From positions 1 to 64,000 of the forward strand of contig JBFWRK010000004.1 in assembly GCA_050248955.1 (NCBI GenBank): DNA of 64,000 bases, written 5' to 3'. The stretch comes from JBFWRK01 sp050248955. Lineage in GTDB: Bacteria > Actinomycetota > Acidimicrobiia > Acidimicrobiales > Ilumatobacteraceae. The translations under genes were made by a program, and so were the position numbers. The notes beneath the pieces were generated by a model. It was not told where the DNA came from and did no database searches. It saw only the letters and a list, made by a program, of their open reading frames with translations. How positions within the stretch are numbered: the stretch's first letter is position 1; each line of letters starts with the position of its first letter. Of the stretch, positions 8,261 to 17,200 are shown in pieces.

Positions 8261-9784
8261 TCACGGGGCGCAACTGCCCTCGTCGCGCAGTACGAGGCGG
8301 TACAGCGCGCCTCCCGCGACGGTCCGTTCCGGCACGAGGTCGACGACGTCGACGATCTCGGGACGCCGTTCGGCGGGACCCTCGCCGGCGTTGCGGAGGC
8401 CGGCGAACCAGGCGAGGAACGTCGGACCTGCGCAGATCTGCTCGACGGTCTCGTCGAGCGTGAGCGGGACGTGGCTGTTGCCCGGCCGCGGGCGGGTGAA
8501 CGCGAACAACGTCGGCTCACGCCTCGTCTGCCACCACAGGCCCTGCGGGTAGTTCGTGAGAACGGTCACGTCGGCCGGCAGCTCGTCGACGGCGTCGAAC
8601 AGCGCTGGCGCGAACAACGCGCGGTTCCCGGTGCTGAGGTGTGCCTGGTCAGGGAACTGCACGGCGATCACAGCACCGTGCAGCGCCGAGATGCTCGCCA
8701 GCGAGGCACCCGCGATCGCGATCGTGTTCCGGTGCCACGCGCGATCGACCACGATCGTCCCCGCGTAGACGAGCGAGATCAGCATCGGCGACATCACGCG
8801 GTACTCGATGTCGTTCGCCGTCAGCGCCCGGGCGACGACGGGGATGAAGAGCGACGTGACGGCGAAGACGACCATGCCGGCGTCGAGCGGGTGGACCGGT
8901 CGACGGCGGAGCGAGACGACTGCCGCCGCGCCGAGCGCCACGATCGCGACCACACCGACGATCCTCGCGATCGTGTCCGACGGTCGTTCGCCGACGACGA
9001 GCTCGCCGACCGCCCGCAGCGGCAGGCCGACGAGCGTCGCCAGGTCCTCGCCGGCGCCGCCCTCGAACCGCGGCCCCAGCGCCTCTCCGGTCCGCACGAG
9101 GTTGCGGACGACCCACCCTCCGGCGATCACCCCGGCGACGGCGCAGTACGCGCTTGCGGATCGGATCGCACGGCGCGCGTCGACGCGACCTGATCCGACG
9201 ACGACCATGGTCAGTCCGGTCAGGACGAGCCCGGCCCCGCCGTAGCGGGTGAGGAAGCCGAGACCGGCCACCAGTCCGCCGAGCGCGGCGCGGCGAGGCG
9301 TCATGCGGACGGTGCCGAGCAGGACGATCATCCCGAGCGAGACCGCCGCGTAGGGCGCCTCGCTCCATGCTGCGGATGCGACCCGCACCAGGCCCTGGCT
9401 CGCCCCGAAGGCGCACGCGCCGGCCAGGGCCGCCACTGGGCGCACCCGCTCGCGCAGCGCGACCGACATCAGCAGCGTGGCCGCTGCAACGGCGAGGGCG
9501 CCGACAATCCTCACCCACACCAGGCTCGTGCCACCCACGGCGAGGACGAGCGGGTAGAGCGGCGGGAACACCGTCAAGGGCTCGCCGGTGAAGTCGTTGA
9601 GCCCGGCGCCGGAGCGCAGGTGCTCCGCTGCGGACAGGTACGTCATCGAGTCGGGGGACAGCTGCGGTGCGCGTCGGGTGGCGAAGAGCACGAGCAGGCC
9701 ACAGGCGACCGAAGCGACGACCGCCGCGATCCATGCCGTGGACGAGTGCGGGTCGCGCAACCGCTGGTCGGCGACATCAATCAT
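8261..9784 (-). CDS. Multipass glycosyltransferase-like membrane protein (GT-C/GT39-like)
   Basis: 507 aa with about nine hydrophobic helices. After the first helix (WIAAVVASVACGLLVLF) comes an extracytoplasmic loop with SPDSMTYLSAAEHL and the FPPLYPLVLA segment, an arrangement common to polyprenyl-phosphate-sugar-dependent GT-C transferases (PMT/ArnT type), with a soluble C-terminal tail. Catalytic identity is inferred from this pattern only. The ATG (9784) overlaps the upstream ABC ATPase stop by 8 nt, so it is the last cistron of a coupled FtsX-ABC-ABC-GT operon. Confidence 0.7.
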   Translation of the reverse strand: MIDVADQRLRDPHSSTAWIAAVVASVACGLLVLFATRRAPQLSPDSMTYLSAAEHLRSGAGLNDFTGEPLTVFPPLYPLVLAVGGTSLVWVRIVGALAVAAATLLMSVALRERVRPVAALAGACAFGASQGLVRVASAAWSEAPYAAVSLGMIVLLGTVRMTPRRAALGGLVAGLGFLTRYGGAGLVLTGLTMVVVGSGRVDARRAIRSASAYCAVAGVIAGGWVVRNLVRTGEALGPRFEGGAGEDLATLVGLPLRAVGELVVGERPSDTIARIVGVVAIVALGAAAVVSLRRRPVHPLDAGMVVFAVTSLFIPVVARALTANDIEYRVMSPMLISLVYAGTIVVDRAWHRNTIAIAGASLASISALHGAVIAVQFPDQAHLSTGNRALFAPALFDAVDELPADVTVLTNYPQGLWWQTRREPTLFAFTRPRPGNSHVPLTLDETVEQICAGPTFLAWFAGLRNAGEGPAERRPEIVDVVDLVPERTVAGGALYRLVLRDEGSCAP

Positions 9785-10418
9785 CGAGCGAGACCACGCG
9801 GTCCGCCACGGCGACGACGGCGTCGTCGTGGCTGGCAACGAGGACACCGCCACCGGCATCGGCGACGCGACGAAGCGCGGCGAGGACCGCCGCCCCGTGC
9901 AGCGCGTCCTGGTGGCACGTCGGCTCGTCGGCCAACAGGAGCGTCGGCGACGACACCGTCGCTCGTGCCACGGCAACCCGCTGCTGCTGGCCGAGCGACG
10001 TCTCGCGAGGAAGCCGATCGGCGTGCTCGGTGAGGTCGAGCCGGGCGAGCACCTCGGCAACCATCGCCCGCCGCTCGTTGCGGCCGACGCCGGAGAGGCG
10101 GAGGACGATCTCGACGTTCTCGGCCACGGACAGCTCGCCGACGAGGCCCAGCACCTGCGGCACGATCGCCGTGCCCTGCCAGCGACGCCAGGAGTCGTCC
10201 ACGACGAGCGCCTCCCCGCGCACGAGCTCACCAGCGTCCGGCAGGCACCATTCGGCGAGCAGCGCGAGCAGGGTGCTCTTGCCGCTCCCCGAGCGGCCGC
10301 GCAGGACGACGATCTCGCCGCGGCGGACCGTGAGGTCGACGGGGGCCAGACCGCTCGACGCGTCCCACCGCTTCGCGACGCCGCGCAGCTCGGCCAACAA
10401 GGACCGGCCGGACGTCAT
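9777..10418 (-). CDS. ABC transporter ATPase (second of two), degenerate signature
   Basis: 213 aa. Walker A is GRSGSGKST near 40, the Q-loop is IVPQVLGL, Walker B is LLLADEPT and the switch His is in VLVASHDD. The ABC signature reads SLGQQQRVAV instead of LSGGQ, so this half-site may be weak. LolD/MacB-size single-domain ATPase. The ATG (10416-10418) overlaps the previous ATPase stop by 4 nt (ATGA). The partner permease is presumably the FtsX-like protein upstream. Confidence 0.88.
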   Translation of the reverse strand: MTSGRSLLAELRGVAKRWDASSGLAPVDLTVRRGEIVVLRGRSGSGKSTLLALLAEWCLPDAGELVRGEALVVDDSWRRWQGTAIVPQVLGLVGELSVAENVEIVLRLSGVGRNERRAMVAEVLARLDLTEHADRLPRETSLGQQQRVAVARATVSSPTLLLADEPTCHQDALHGAAVLAALRRVADAGGGVLVASHDDAVVAVADRVVSLDD

Positions 10419-11095
10419 GCGACCCGCCGTCCGTGGTCGAGATGGACGACGACATCCGCCGCATCGAGCACGTGGTGATCGTGGCTGGCGACGACGAGCG
10501 TCGCGCCACGGTCGACGGCGGCGCGCAGCACGGCGATGACCAGAACCGAGCTCTCGTGATCGAGCGACGCAGTCGGTTCGTCGGCGAGGACGACCACCGG
10601 CTCGCCCACGAGCGCGCAGGCGAGCGCCAGTCGTTGCTGCTCGCCGCCGGACAGCTGGATGACGCGCTTGGTCGCTGCGCCCGCCAGGCCGACCACCTCG
10701 AGCAGCGACTGCGCCCGGTCGAACGCGAGGTGCTCTCCGGACCGCCGGAGCGCTGCCCAGCCGAGGTTGCCGGCGGCGTCGAGCGAGTCGAGGAGGTTGT
10801 CCGCAGGCACCGGTAGCACGAGACCGAGCTGCCGCCGGCGCAACTCGCGGCGTGCCCGCCGGCCGAGCGCGAGCACGTCGCGGCCGGCGATGGTGACCTC
10901 CCCCGACTCTGGTCGGTCGATGCACGCTGCGAGTCCGAGCAGCGTCGACTTTCCCGAGCCCGACGGACCCGCGATAGCGGTGAGGCTGCCGCTCGCGACG
11001 GTCACGTCGACGCCGTCGAGCGCAACGACCGGACCGGCCGCGCTCGCGAACCGCCGCACTGCGCCAGCGATCTCGACGACGGGGTCAGGCGACAT
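10415..11095 (-). CDS. ABC transporter ATPase (first of two), LolD/MacB type
   Basis: 226 aa. Walker A is GPSGSGKST near 42, the ABC signature is LSGGEQQRLAL, Walker B is VVVLADEPT and the switch His is in VVASHDHH; all canonical. The family powers FtsX/MacB-type mechanotransmission or lipoprotein and peptide export. The start overlaps the 3' end of the large permease by 11 nt and the stop overlaps the next ATPase by 4 nt. Two different ATPases beside one permease suggests an asymmetric nucleotide-binding pair. Confidence 0.9.
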   Translation of the reverse strand: MSPDPVVEIAGAVRRFASAAGPVVALDGVDVTVASGSLTAIAGPSGSGKSTLLGLAACIDRPESGEVTIAGRDVLALGRRARRELRRRQLGLVLPVPADNLLDSLDAAGNLGWAALRRSGEHLAFDRAQSLLEVVGLAGAATKRVIQLSGGEQQRLALACALVGEPVVVLADEPTASLDHESSVLVIAVLRAAVDRGATLVVASHDHHVLDAADVVVHLDHGRRVA

Positions 11096-13673
11096 CGCGC
11101 ATCACCCTCATCGGCCGCGCCCGGGCGACACCGATCGCGCCGATCATCGCGAGCCCCACGAGCGCGGCCGCACCCACGCCAACGGCGCCGAGGAACGTCC
11201 CCGGGACGAGTACCACACGCGCCGGCGGTGGCAGCTGACGCAGCGTGTCGAATCTCGGTACTGCCACGTGCAGCACCGCGACGCTCAACGGCACGGCCAT
11301 CAGCAAGCCGGCAACGAACGGCACGGCGAGCTCGGTCAGCACTGCGACACCCTCGCCGAGCACGCCGGACCCCATCGGGCGTGTGAGGACGAACGCGGCC
11401 TGCCGCGACCGGCGGCGGGCGTCGAGCACGAGCAGCTGCGCGAACAGGAGCACGAGCCCGACCATCACGGCGAACGCTCGCAGCGCCGAGTACGACCACT
11501 TCACCGCGAGGAAGCTGATCACGTCGAAGACATCGCCCGCGCGCAGCGACCCCCGCACCGTGAAGCCAGCGGCAGCGAGACGATCGCGGGCGTCGGGTGG
11601 CGGTTCGCGCAACCACACCTCTTCCGCGAGGGCAAGGCCCGTTCGTGCGAGCGCATCGCGATCGACGACGACGTACGTGGCCCCGGCGTGCTGCCCCGGG
11701 AACCAGTGCGCCGTCGCCACCGGCGCCACGACGAGCTCCTGACGGTTGTAGGTCTCGAGTGTGGTCGACGACAGCTCACCACCCACCACGATCGCAGCGA
11801 GTGGGGCGTCTGGCGACGCGCCGGAGATCGAGTCGAGCAGCACCGCGAGTGACGAGTCGGCGCCATCGCGGCGGTAGGCGACCGCGTCGGGGAACGTCGT
11901 CGGGTCGACCCCGATCACGTTCACGTTGAGGCCGTCGCTGCGCACGCCCAGCCGGCCGACCACCGTGCCGCTGAGACCGGGTGGGAGCTCGAGCAGCTCG
12001 ACGACGGTCACGACCTCGTCACTCCCGAGGTAGGTGGCCGCCTTGTCGTCGAGCAGCTGACGGGCGCTGTCGGTCATCCCGGTGGCGACGACGAACACGC
12101 CGACCGCGAGCGCGATCGCCACGGCGATCGCCGCACTGGTTCCCGGTTCGGCGCCGACCCGGCGGACACCGATCAGCATCGGCGTCGGCAGACCGCCGCC
12201 GATCCGCCTGCTCCGCCGGGCCAGCCACGTGAACGGCCGCAGGCACACCGCCGACGCGGCGACCAGCGCAAGGAGTGGGAACGCCTGCGCGAGGAGGTCC
12301 CCACCCTTCGCGTCGGCGCCGACGAGACGAACGCCACCGACGCGGTCGAGGCGGAGGTACGCGGCGACCGCGAGCGCCACCAGGAGGAGCTCCCACGGAA
12401 TGACTCGGTGACGGTGGCGGGCCGGAGCGTCGACCGAGCGGGTGGCGACCGCGGCAACGACCGCGGCGACGAGCAGCATCGCCAGGACCGCGCCGATCGC
12501 TCCGGCGAGGATCGCCTCACGGACGGGCCCGGGCTCCAGCTCCGGCGTCGGTCCGAGCACCCGCACCGCGGCGAACGCCAACGCGGTGCCGGCGACGGCA
12601 CCGCCGATCGCCGGCGCACCTTGGCTCGCGCAGGTCCGCATCGCCAGCCCGAGCGGACCGTCGCCACGCAGGACGCGCAGCCGCAGCTCGCGCCGCCGCT
12701 CTCGGGCGACGAGCACCCCGGCGCCGGTGAGGAGCAGCCCGCCTGCAGCGGCGCCGGCGAGACGGATCGGCGCCACCGTCCTGCCGACGACGTCGGCCAC
12801 GGTCTCTGCCTGCGTGACGATGCTCGAGAGCGCCGGCTCAGGGACATCAGGAACGCGGAACGGCACGCCTCCCTGCTCGCGGGCCTCCTCGTAGGCGGCT
12901 CGCAGCCGGGGCTCGTACGCGGCAGTGATCTGCGCGTAGTCGTCGATCAGACGCTCGGCATCGTGGCGGGTGATGCCGGTGCTGTCCGGGCGCAGCTCCC
13001 AGATGTGTCCCACCGCATCCTCCGGCAGCTGCGTCAGGACCGCCGGCTCGACGAGCATCACCATCGGCGGGAGATCACCCGAGATGTTCGGGCGGAACAG
13101 GTCGCGCAACCCGCACCAGTAGCTCGGCTCCGGTAGGAACGGGACGTCGGCGTAGCGCCCGGCGACCGTCAGTCGAAGCGGCGCCGGTGGCGGCGGGTTC
13201 GGCAGTCGGGAGGACGCCGGGACGTCGACGACCAGCACGTCGCCCCGACTCACGCCGGCCCGCTCCTCGGCGCTCTCGGGGGCGAGCAGCTCTCTGTCAT
13301 CGAGCGTCGCTTGCGACACATCGAGCTCGTCGAACTGCCCGTCCCGCGACAGGAGCACGATCCGGTCGGTCAGATCGTCGTTGCCACCCTCTGCCCGGTA
13401 GTCGAACGCGCGATTGCCGAGCTGCGTCCGGATCGGTGCCTCGGTGTGCGCGACCCCTGCAGCCATCGTGTCGAGCTCGTCCTCGATGCCAGCGTCGAGG
13501 AAGAACGGCACGGGGACGGTGAGCCCGGCATCGGCCCCACAGGTGCGCTCGAGGCCGACCTGCACGGCCTCCGACGCGGCAGCCGAGACGAAGAGCGGGC
13601 CGGCGGCGAGCCCGACGGTGAAGAGCGCTGCGGCCGCGCCGACAGCAACGCTCCCGCCCACGGTCCCTCGCAT
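11085..13673 (-). CDS. Large FtsX/MacB-type ABC permease
   Basis: 862 aa. One N-terminal helix (GGSVAVGAAAALFTVGLAAG), a ~260-residue extracytoplasmic domain, a cluster of about six helices between residues ~320 and 520, a second extracytoplasmic domain, and three C-terminal helices ending in a MacB/FtsX-like bundle. This is the fused two-FtsX layout. The substrate is unknown; lipoprotein, lipid or peptide export is possible. The ATG at 13673 has GAGGA about 8 nt upstream; an earlier in-frame start would overlap the divergent cupin gene. First gene of the coupled FtsX-ABC-ABC-GT operon. Confidence 0.85.
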   Translation of the reverse strand: MRGTVGGSVAVGAAAALFTVGLAAGPLFVSAAASEAVQVGLERTCGADAGLTVPVPFFLDAGIEDELDTMAAGVAHTEAPIRTQLGNRAFDYRAEGGNDDLTDRIVLLSRDGQFDELDVSQATLDDRELLAPESAEERAGVSRGDVLVVDVPASSRLPNPPPPAPLRLTVAGRYADVPFLPEPSYWCGLRDLFRPNISGDLPPMVMLVEPAVLTQLPEDAVGHIWELRPDSTGITRHDAERLIDDYAQITAAYEPRLRAAYEEAREQGGVPFRVPDVPEPALSSIVTQAETVADVVGRTVAPIRLAGAAAGGLLLTGAGVLVARERRRELRLRVLRGDGPLGLAMRTCASQGAPAIGGAVAGTALAFAAVRVLGPTPELEPGPVREAILAGAIGAVLAMLLVAAVVAAVATRSVDAPARHRHRVIPWELLLVALAVAAYLRLDRVGGVRLVGADAKGGDLLAQAFPLLALVAASAVCLRPFTWLARRSRRIGGGLPTPMLIGVRRVGAEPGTSAAIAVAIALAVGVFVVATGMTDSARQLLDDKAATYLGSDEVVTVVELLELPPGLSGTVVGRLGVRSDGLNVNVIGVDPTTFPDAVAYRRDGADSSLAVLLDSISGASPDAPLAAIVVGGELSSTTLETYNRQELVVAPVATAHWFPGQHAGATYVVVDRDALARTGLALAEEVWLREPPPDARDRLAAAGFTVRGSLRAGDVFDVISFLAVKWSYSALRAFAVMVGLVLLFAQLLVLDARRRSRQAAFVLTRPMGSGVLGEGVAVLTELAVPFVAGLLMAVPLSVAVLHVAVPRFDTLRQLPPPARVVLVPGTFLGAVGVGAAALVGLAMIGAIGVARARPMRVMRDVA

Positions 13674-13713
13674 CGGGTCATCCTCGCGGACGCGACCTAC
13701 GCTCACCGCGACC

Positions 13714-14847
13714 ATGCGCGAGATCGACACAGGACAGGTCGAACGGGCCGAAGTCGTGCTCCCCTGCGACGACCTGAACGAGACGCTCGCCTTCTACGTC
13801 GAGCGGCTCGGGTTCCGCGTCGACTTGATCTCGCCCGCCGACGACCCGCGCGTCGCGGTGATCAGCGGGCACGGCGTGCGGCTGCGGCTGCAGCGCGGAG
13901 GTAGCGACAGCCGCGGCCGTATCGACCGCGAAGGCCCCGTCGACGCCGGTACGTTGCGCCTCGTTTGTCACGCACCGGAGACGATGGACGGCGGGACGCT
14001 CGAGCTGACCGCGCCGAACGGCACGCGGATCCAACTCGTCGACGCCGATTCACCGCTCGTGCTGCCGCCGCTCGTGCCGTCGTTCGTCGTCAGCAGGATC
14101 GGCAACGATCCGCACTGGGGCGCCGGGCGGGCGGGCATGGGCTACCGCGACCTCATCCCTGACCGCCAGGGTGGGCGCTTCATCGCATCGCACATCAGGA
14201 TCGCGGACGGTGGCCCGGTACCGGACTACGTCCACTTCCACAAGATCCGGTTCCAGCTGATCTACTGCTATCGCGGTTGGGCCCGGCTCGTGTACGAGGA
14301 CCAGGGCGAGCCGTTCCTCTTGCGGGCCGGCGACTGCGTGCTGCAGCCACCCGAGATCCGTCACCGGGTGCTCGAGAGCTCCGACGGCCTCGAGGTGATC
14401 GAGATCGGCTGCCCCGCGCGCCACGACACCCTCGCCGATCACGAGCTCCCGCTGCCGACCCCCGACCACCGACCCGACAGGGACTTCGGCGGCCAGCGCT
14501 TCGTACGGCACGAGGTCGCGCGGGCCACGTGGCAGCCGTGGCGGCTCGACGGCTTCGCGTGCCGCGACACCGGCATCGCCGCTGCGACCGACGGCCTCGC
14601 CGGCGTCAGGGTCGTGCGCCCGACCGCCTCGCCGACGCGGCAGACGTGCACCCACGGCGGTGAGCTGCTGTTCCTGTTCGTGCTCGAGGGAGCGGTCACG
14701 CTCGGGCGAGACGGCGGTGAGCCCGAGCGGCTCGGCGCCGGTGACGCCGTGGTGGTGCCCGCCGGGCTCTCGCACTGGTTCGCCGACAGCTCGTCCGATC
14801 TCGAGCTGCTCGAGGTGACGCTGCCGGCGGTGCTCGGTCACCGATGA
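13714..14847 (+). CDS. VOC domain fused to two cupin domains
   Basis: 377 aa. Residues ~10-115 form a VOC module (VERAEVVLPCDDLNETLAFY opening, ELTAPNGTRIQLVD closing). Residues ~150-260 form a cupin with the metal site in VHFHKIRFQLIY and late His in PEIRHRV. Residues ~275-370 form a second cupin ending VVPAGLSHWF. Multi-metal-fold proteins of this kind are usually oxygenases, isomerases or sensors; no substrate is evident. A TACGCT -10 box ends 10 nt before the ATG. Divergent from the FtsX operon with only 40 nt between starts, so the promoters overlap. Confidence 0.8.
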   Translation: MREIDTGQVERAEVVLPCDDLNETLAFYVERLGFRVDLISPADDPRVAVISGHGVRLRLQRGGSDSRGRIDREGPVDAGTLRLVCHAPETMDGGTLELTAPNGTRIQLVDADSPLVLPPLVPSFVVSRIGNDPHWGAGRAGMGYRDLIPDRQGGRFIASHIRIADGGPVPDYVHFHKIRFQLIYCYRGWARLVYEDQGEPFLLRAGDCVLQPPEIRHRVLESSDGLEVIEIGCPARHDTLADHELPLPTPDHRPDRDFGGQRFVRHEVARATWQPWRLDGFACRDTGIAAATDGLAGVRVVRPTASPTRQTCTHGGELLFLFVLEGAVTLGRDGGEPERLGAGDAVVVPAGLSHWFADSSSDLELLEVTLPAVLGHR

Positions 14848-14900
14848 ATCCCCGCCCGTCGTAACGTCTCAGCCGTCGAACAAACGTCAGGGGAGGCGTG

Positions 14901-15995
14901 ATGACAGAGACGCTCGTACTGGTTGGAACGGCCAAGGGGCTGTTCTCGCTGAGATCATCCGACGGCCGTTCGAGCTTCGAGCTGCACGGCCCCGCGTTGA
15001 CCGGCGAAGAGGTCTACGCCACGTGCATCGACCGCCGCGGCTCGTCCCCCCGGCTGCTCGCCGGCTCGGTGAGCATGCACTGGGGCCCGGTGATCCGCCG
15101 CTCCGACGATCTCGGAGCGACCTGGACCGAGCAGGACGCCGCGTCCGTCGCCTTCCCCGCCGACACCGAGGGAGCGCTGGCACGGATCTGGCAGCTCACT
15201 CCGGGCACCGCCGACGAACCGGACGTGGTCTACGCAGGGGTCGAGCCGGCGGCGCTGTTCCGCAGCGACGACCGCGGTGAGAACTTCACGCTCGTGCGCG
15301 GGCTGTGGGACCACCCGCACCGGCCACAGTGGAACCCGGGCGGCGGTGGTCTGTGCCTGCACACGGTGCTCGTCCATCCGGAGGACCCCGCCCGACTGCT
15401 CATCGCGATCTCGGCCGCCGGTGTGTACCTCAGCGACGATGCCGGCGGGACGTGGCGGGCGAGCAACGCGGGCATCGTCGCCCCGTTCCTCCCGGGTGCC
15501 CCGACGCCCGAGTTCGGCCAGTGCGTCCACAAGGTGGCGCGGGACGCCGAGAACCCCGAGCGCCTCTACCTGCAGCACCACGACGGCATCTACCGCAGCG
15601 ACGACGGCGGCAACTCATGGGTGCCGATGCAGTCGATCGGCGGAGTCGACTTCGGCTTCCCGGTCGTGGCCCACCCGACGCGACCCGACACCGCGTACCT
15701 GCTGCCGCTGGAGGGCGCCGAGTACCGCTGCACGCCCGGCGGATCGTGCACGGTCTGGCGGACGACCGACGCCGGTGACTCGTGGGAGCCGCTGACGAAC
15801 GGCCTGCCGACGACCGACGCGCACATGACGGTCCTGCGCGACGGGTTCACGACCGACGGCGACGACCCGGCCGGTCTCTACTTCGGCACCCGCAGCGGTG
15901 AGGTCTACGGGTCCGCCGATGGCGGCGACTCGTGGCAGCTCATCGCGGCGCACCTGCCGCCCGTCCTCTCGGTGCGCGCCGCGCCGATCGCCTGA
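14901..15995 (+). CDS. BNR-repeat / sialidase-like beta-propeller protein
   Basis: 364 aa, no signal peptide. At least four Asp-box-like repeats occur: RRSDDLGATW, FRSDDRGENF, YLSDDAGGTW, YRSDDGGNSW, WRTTDAGDSW and GSADGGDSW, giving a predicted six-bladed propeller. Annotation pipelines often call such proteins exo-alpha-sialidase, but I see no Arg triad evidence and no secretion signal, so enzyme activity is unproven. ATG 14901 is chosen because GGGAGG lies 4 nt upstream. A MoaD/ThiS gene starts 23 nt after its stop, so the pair is probably one operon. Confidence 0.82.
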   Translation: MTETLVLVGTAKGLFSLRSSDGRSSFELHGPALTGEEVYATCIDRRGSSPRLLAGSVSMHWGPVIRRSDDLGATWTEQDAASVAFPADTEGALARIWQLTPGTADEPDVVYAGVEPAALFRSDDRGENFTLVRGLWDHPHRPQWNPGGGGLCLHTVLVHPEDPARLLIAISAAGVYLSDDAGGTWRASNAGIVAPFLPGAPTPEFGQCVHKVARDAENPERLYLQHHDGIYRSDDGGNSWVPMQSIGGVDFGFPVVAHPTRPDTAYLLPLEGAEYRCTPGGSCTVWRTTDAGDSWEPLTNGLPTTDAHMTVLRDGFTTDGDDPAGLYFGTRSGEVYGSADGGDSWQLIAAHLPPVLSVRAAPIA

Positions 15996-16018
15996 GCACG
16001 CGCCGTGCGGGAGACGAC

Positions 16019-16303
16019 ATGAACGTGAACGTGCGCGTCCCTGCCGCGCTCCGGGAGCTCAGCGGTGGTCAGGGTGTGCTCGCGCTCACCGTCGCCGAGT
16101 CGGCGACGATCGACGACGTCCTCGACGCGATCGGGTCCGTCCATCCCTCGCTGGAACGCCGGGTCCGCGACGAGCAGGGCGAACTCCGCGTCCACGTCAA
16201 CGTGTTCGTCGGCGAGGAGAACATCCGCGCCCTCGCCGGCGCACGCACCCAGTTGCGTTCGGGCGACGAGGTCTCGATCCTGCCCGCCGTGTCCGGCGGC
16301 TGA
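16019..16303 (+). CDS. MoaD/ThiS-family beta-grasp sulfur carrier
   Basis: 94 aa. Ubiquitin-like beta-grasp protein: MNVNVRVPAALRELSGG at the N-terminus, GDEVSILPAVSGG at the C-terminus with the terminal Gly-Gly that is adenylated and thiocarboxylated in MoaD and ThiS. GGGAG lies 6 nt before the ATG. No moaE, moeB or thiamine gene is nearby; the only partner is the propeller gene. It may deliver sulfur or act as a protein modifier there, which is inference. Confidence 0.9.
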   Translation: MNVNVRVPAALRELSGGQGVLALTVAESATIDDVLDAIGSVHPSLERRVRDEQGELRVHVNVFVGEENIRALAGARTQLRSGDEVSILPAVSGG

Positions 16304-16322
16304 AGGCCGAGCCCTCGCGGCG

Positions 16323-16772
16323 TCACCGGCGCGTCGCGGGCAGCACGGCTTGGGTCTGGGTCGTGCGCGTGACGAGGGCGCCGTCGGCACGGGTGACGTC
16401 GGTCTGCACCACGATCGTCGTGCGGCCGACGTGCACCGGGCTCGAGCGCACGGTGACCGCACCCTCGGTCACCGGCCGGAAGAAGTTCGTCTTCGACTCG
16501 ATCGTCGAGGTGATCGAGTCGGGTGGCAGGTTGAACACCGCGCACGCGGCGCCGGTCGAGTCGGCGAGCGCCATGAGGTACCCGCCGTGCAGGACACCGC
16601 CGGCGGTGCACCGCTCGGGCGCCCACTCGCCGTGGACGACGACCTCGTCTGCCACGCCGCGCACGCCGACGAGACCGAGCACGTCGGCGAACGGCATCAG
16701 CGACCTGAGCATCGAGGTGAGCGCGGCCGCTTCGTCGGCCTGACCGAGATCGGGGTCCTCGTGAGTCGACAT
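16323..16772 (-). CDS. PaaI-family hotdog thioesterase
   Basis: 149 aa. Hotdog-fold acyl-CoA thioesterase: the catalytic region VLHGGYLMALADSTGAACAV (HGG followed by the helix Asp) near residue 75, then SKTNFFRPV and a C-terminal strand DGALVTRTTQTQ. Members hydrolyse aromatic or medium-chain acyl-CoA. The ATG at 16772 lies 5 nt after the VOC gene's stop, so it is the last gene of a DinB-VOC-thioesterase operon read leftwards. Confidence 0.88.
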   Translation of the reverse strand: MSTHEDPDLGQADEAAALTSMLRSLMPFADVLGLVGVRGVADEVVVHGEWAPERCTAGGVLHGGYLMALADSTGAACAVFNLPPDSITSTIESKTNFFRPVTEGAVTVRSSPVHVGRTTIVVQTDVTRADGALVTRTTQTQAVLPATRR

Positions 16773-16777
16773 CCGGC

Positions 16778-17200
16778 TCAGGCTACGCAGAACTCGTTTC
16801 CCTCCGGATCGGCCATCGTGATCCACGAGTGCGGTCCCTGATGCCCCTCGTAGAGGCGCGTCGCGCCGAGTGCGAGCAGCCGTTCGACCTCCGCATCGCG
16901 CTCGTCGGCGCCGACGTGGATGTCGAGGTGGACGCGGTTCTTCACCGACTTCGGCTCGGGGACGAGCTGGAAGTACATGCGGGGCAGCCGCCCCGTGGGA
17001 TCTTCGCAGGCTGCTGCCTCGCGCCAAACGAGGCCACCGTCGAGCTCCATCACGTCCGCTTCGGTGGCGACGCCCGCTTCCAGCAGCGACCGGATGGCGT
17101 CGTCGTTCCGCTCGACCTCGCAATGAAGCGCCCCAGCCCAGAAGTCCGCCATCCGGTGGGGGTTCGCGCAATCGAGCGCGATCTGCACGTTCGTCGTCAT
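16778..17200 (-). CDS. VOC-superfamily protein
   Basis: 140 aa. It opens VQIALDCANPHRMADFWAGALH and closes SWITMADPEGNEFCVA, the classic VOC pattern with the metal-site Glu in the last strand and His in VHLDIHVG. This subgroup (PhnB/glyoxalase-like, actinobacterial) has no assigned substrate. Its ATG overlaps the DinB gene stop by 4 nt (ATGA), so translation is coupled. Confidence 0.9.
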   Translation of the reverse strand: MTTNVQIALDCANPHRMADFWAGALHCEVERNDDAIRSLLEAGVATEADVMELDGGLVWREAAACEDPTGRLPRMYFQLVPEPKSVKNRVHLDIHVGADERDAEVERLLALGATRLYEGHQGPHSWITMADPEGNEFCVA

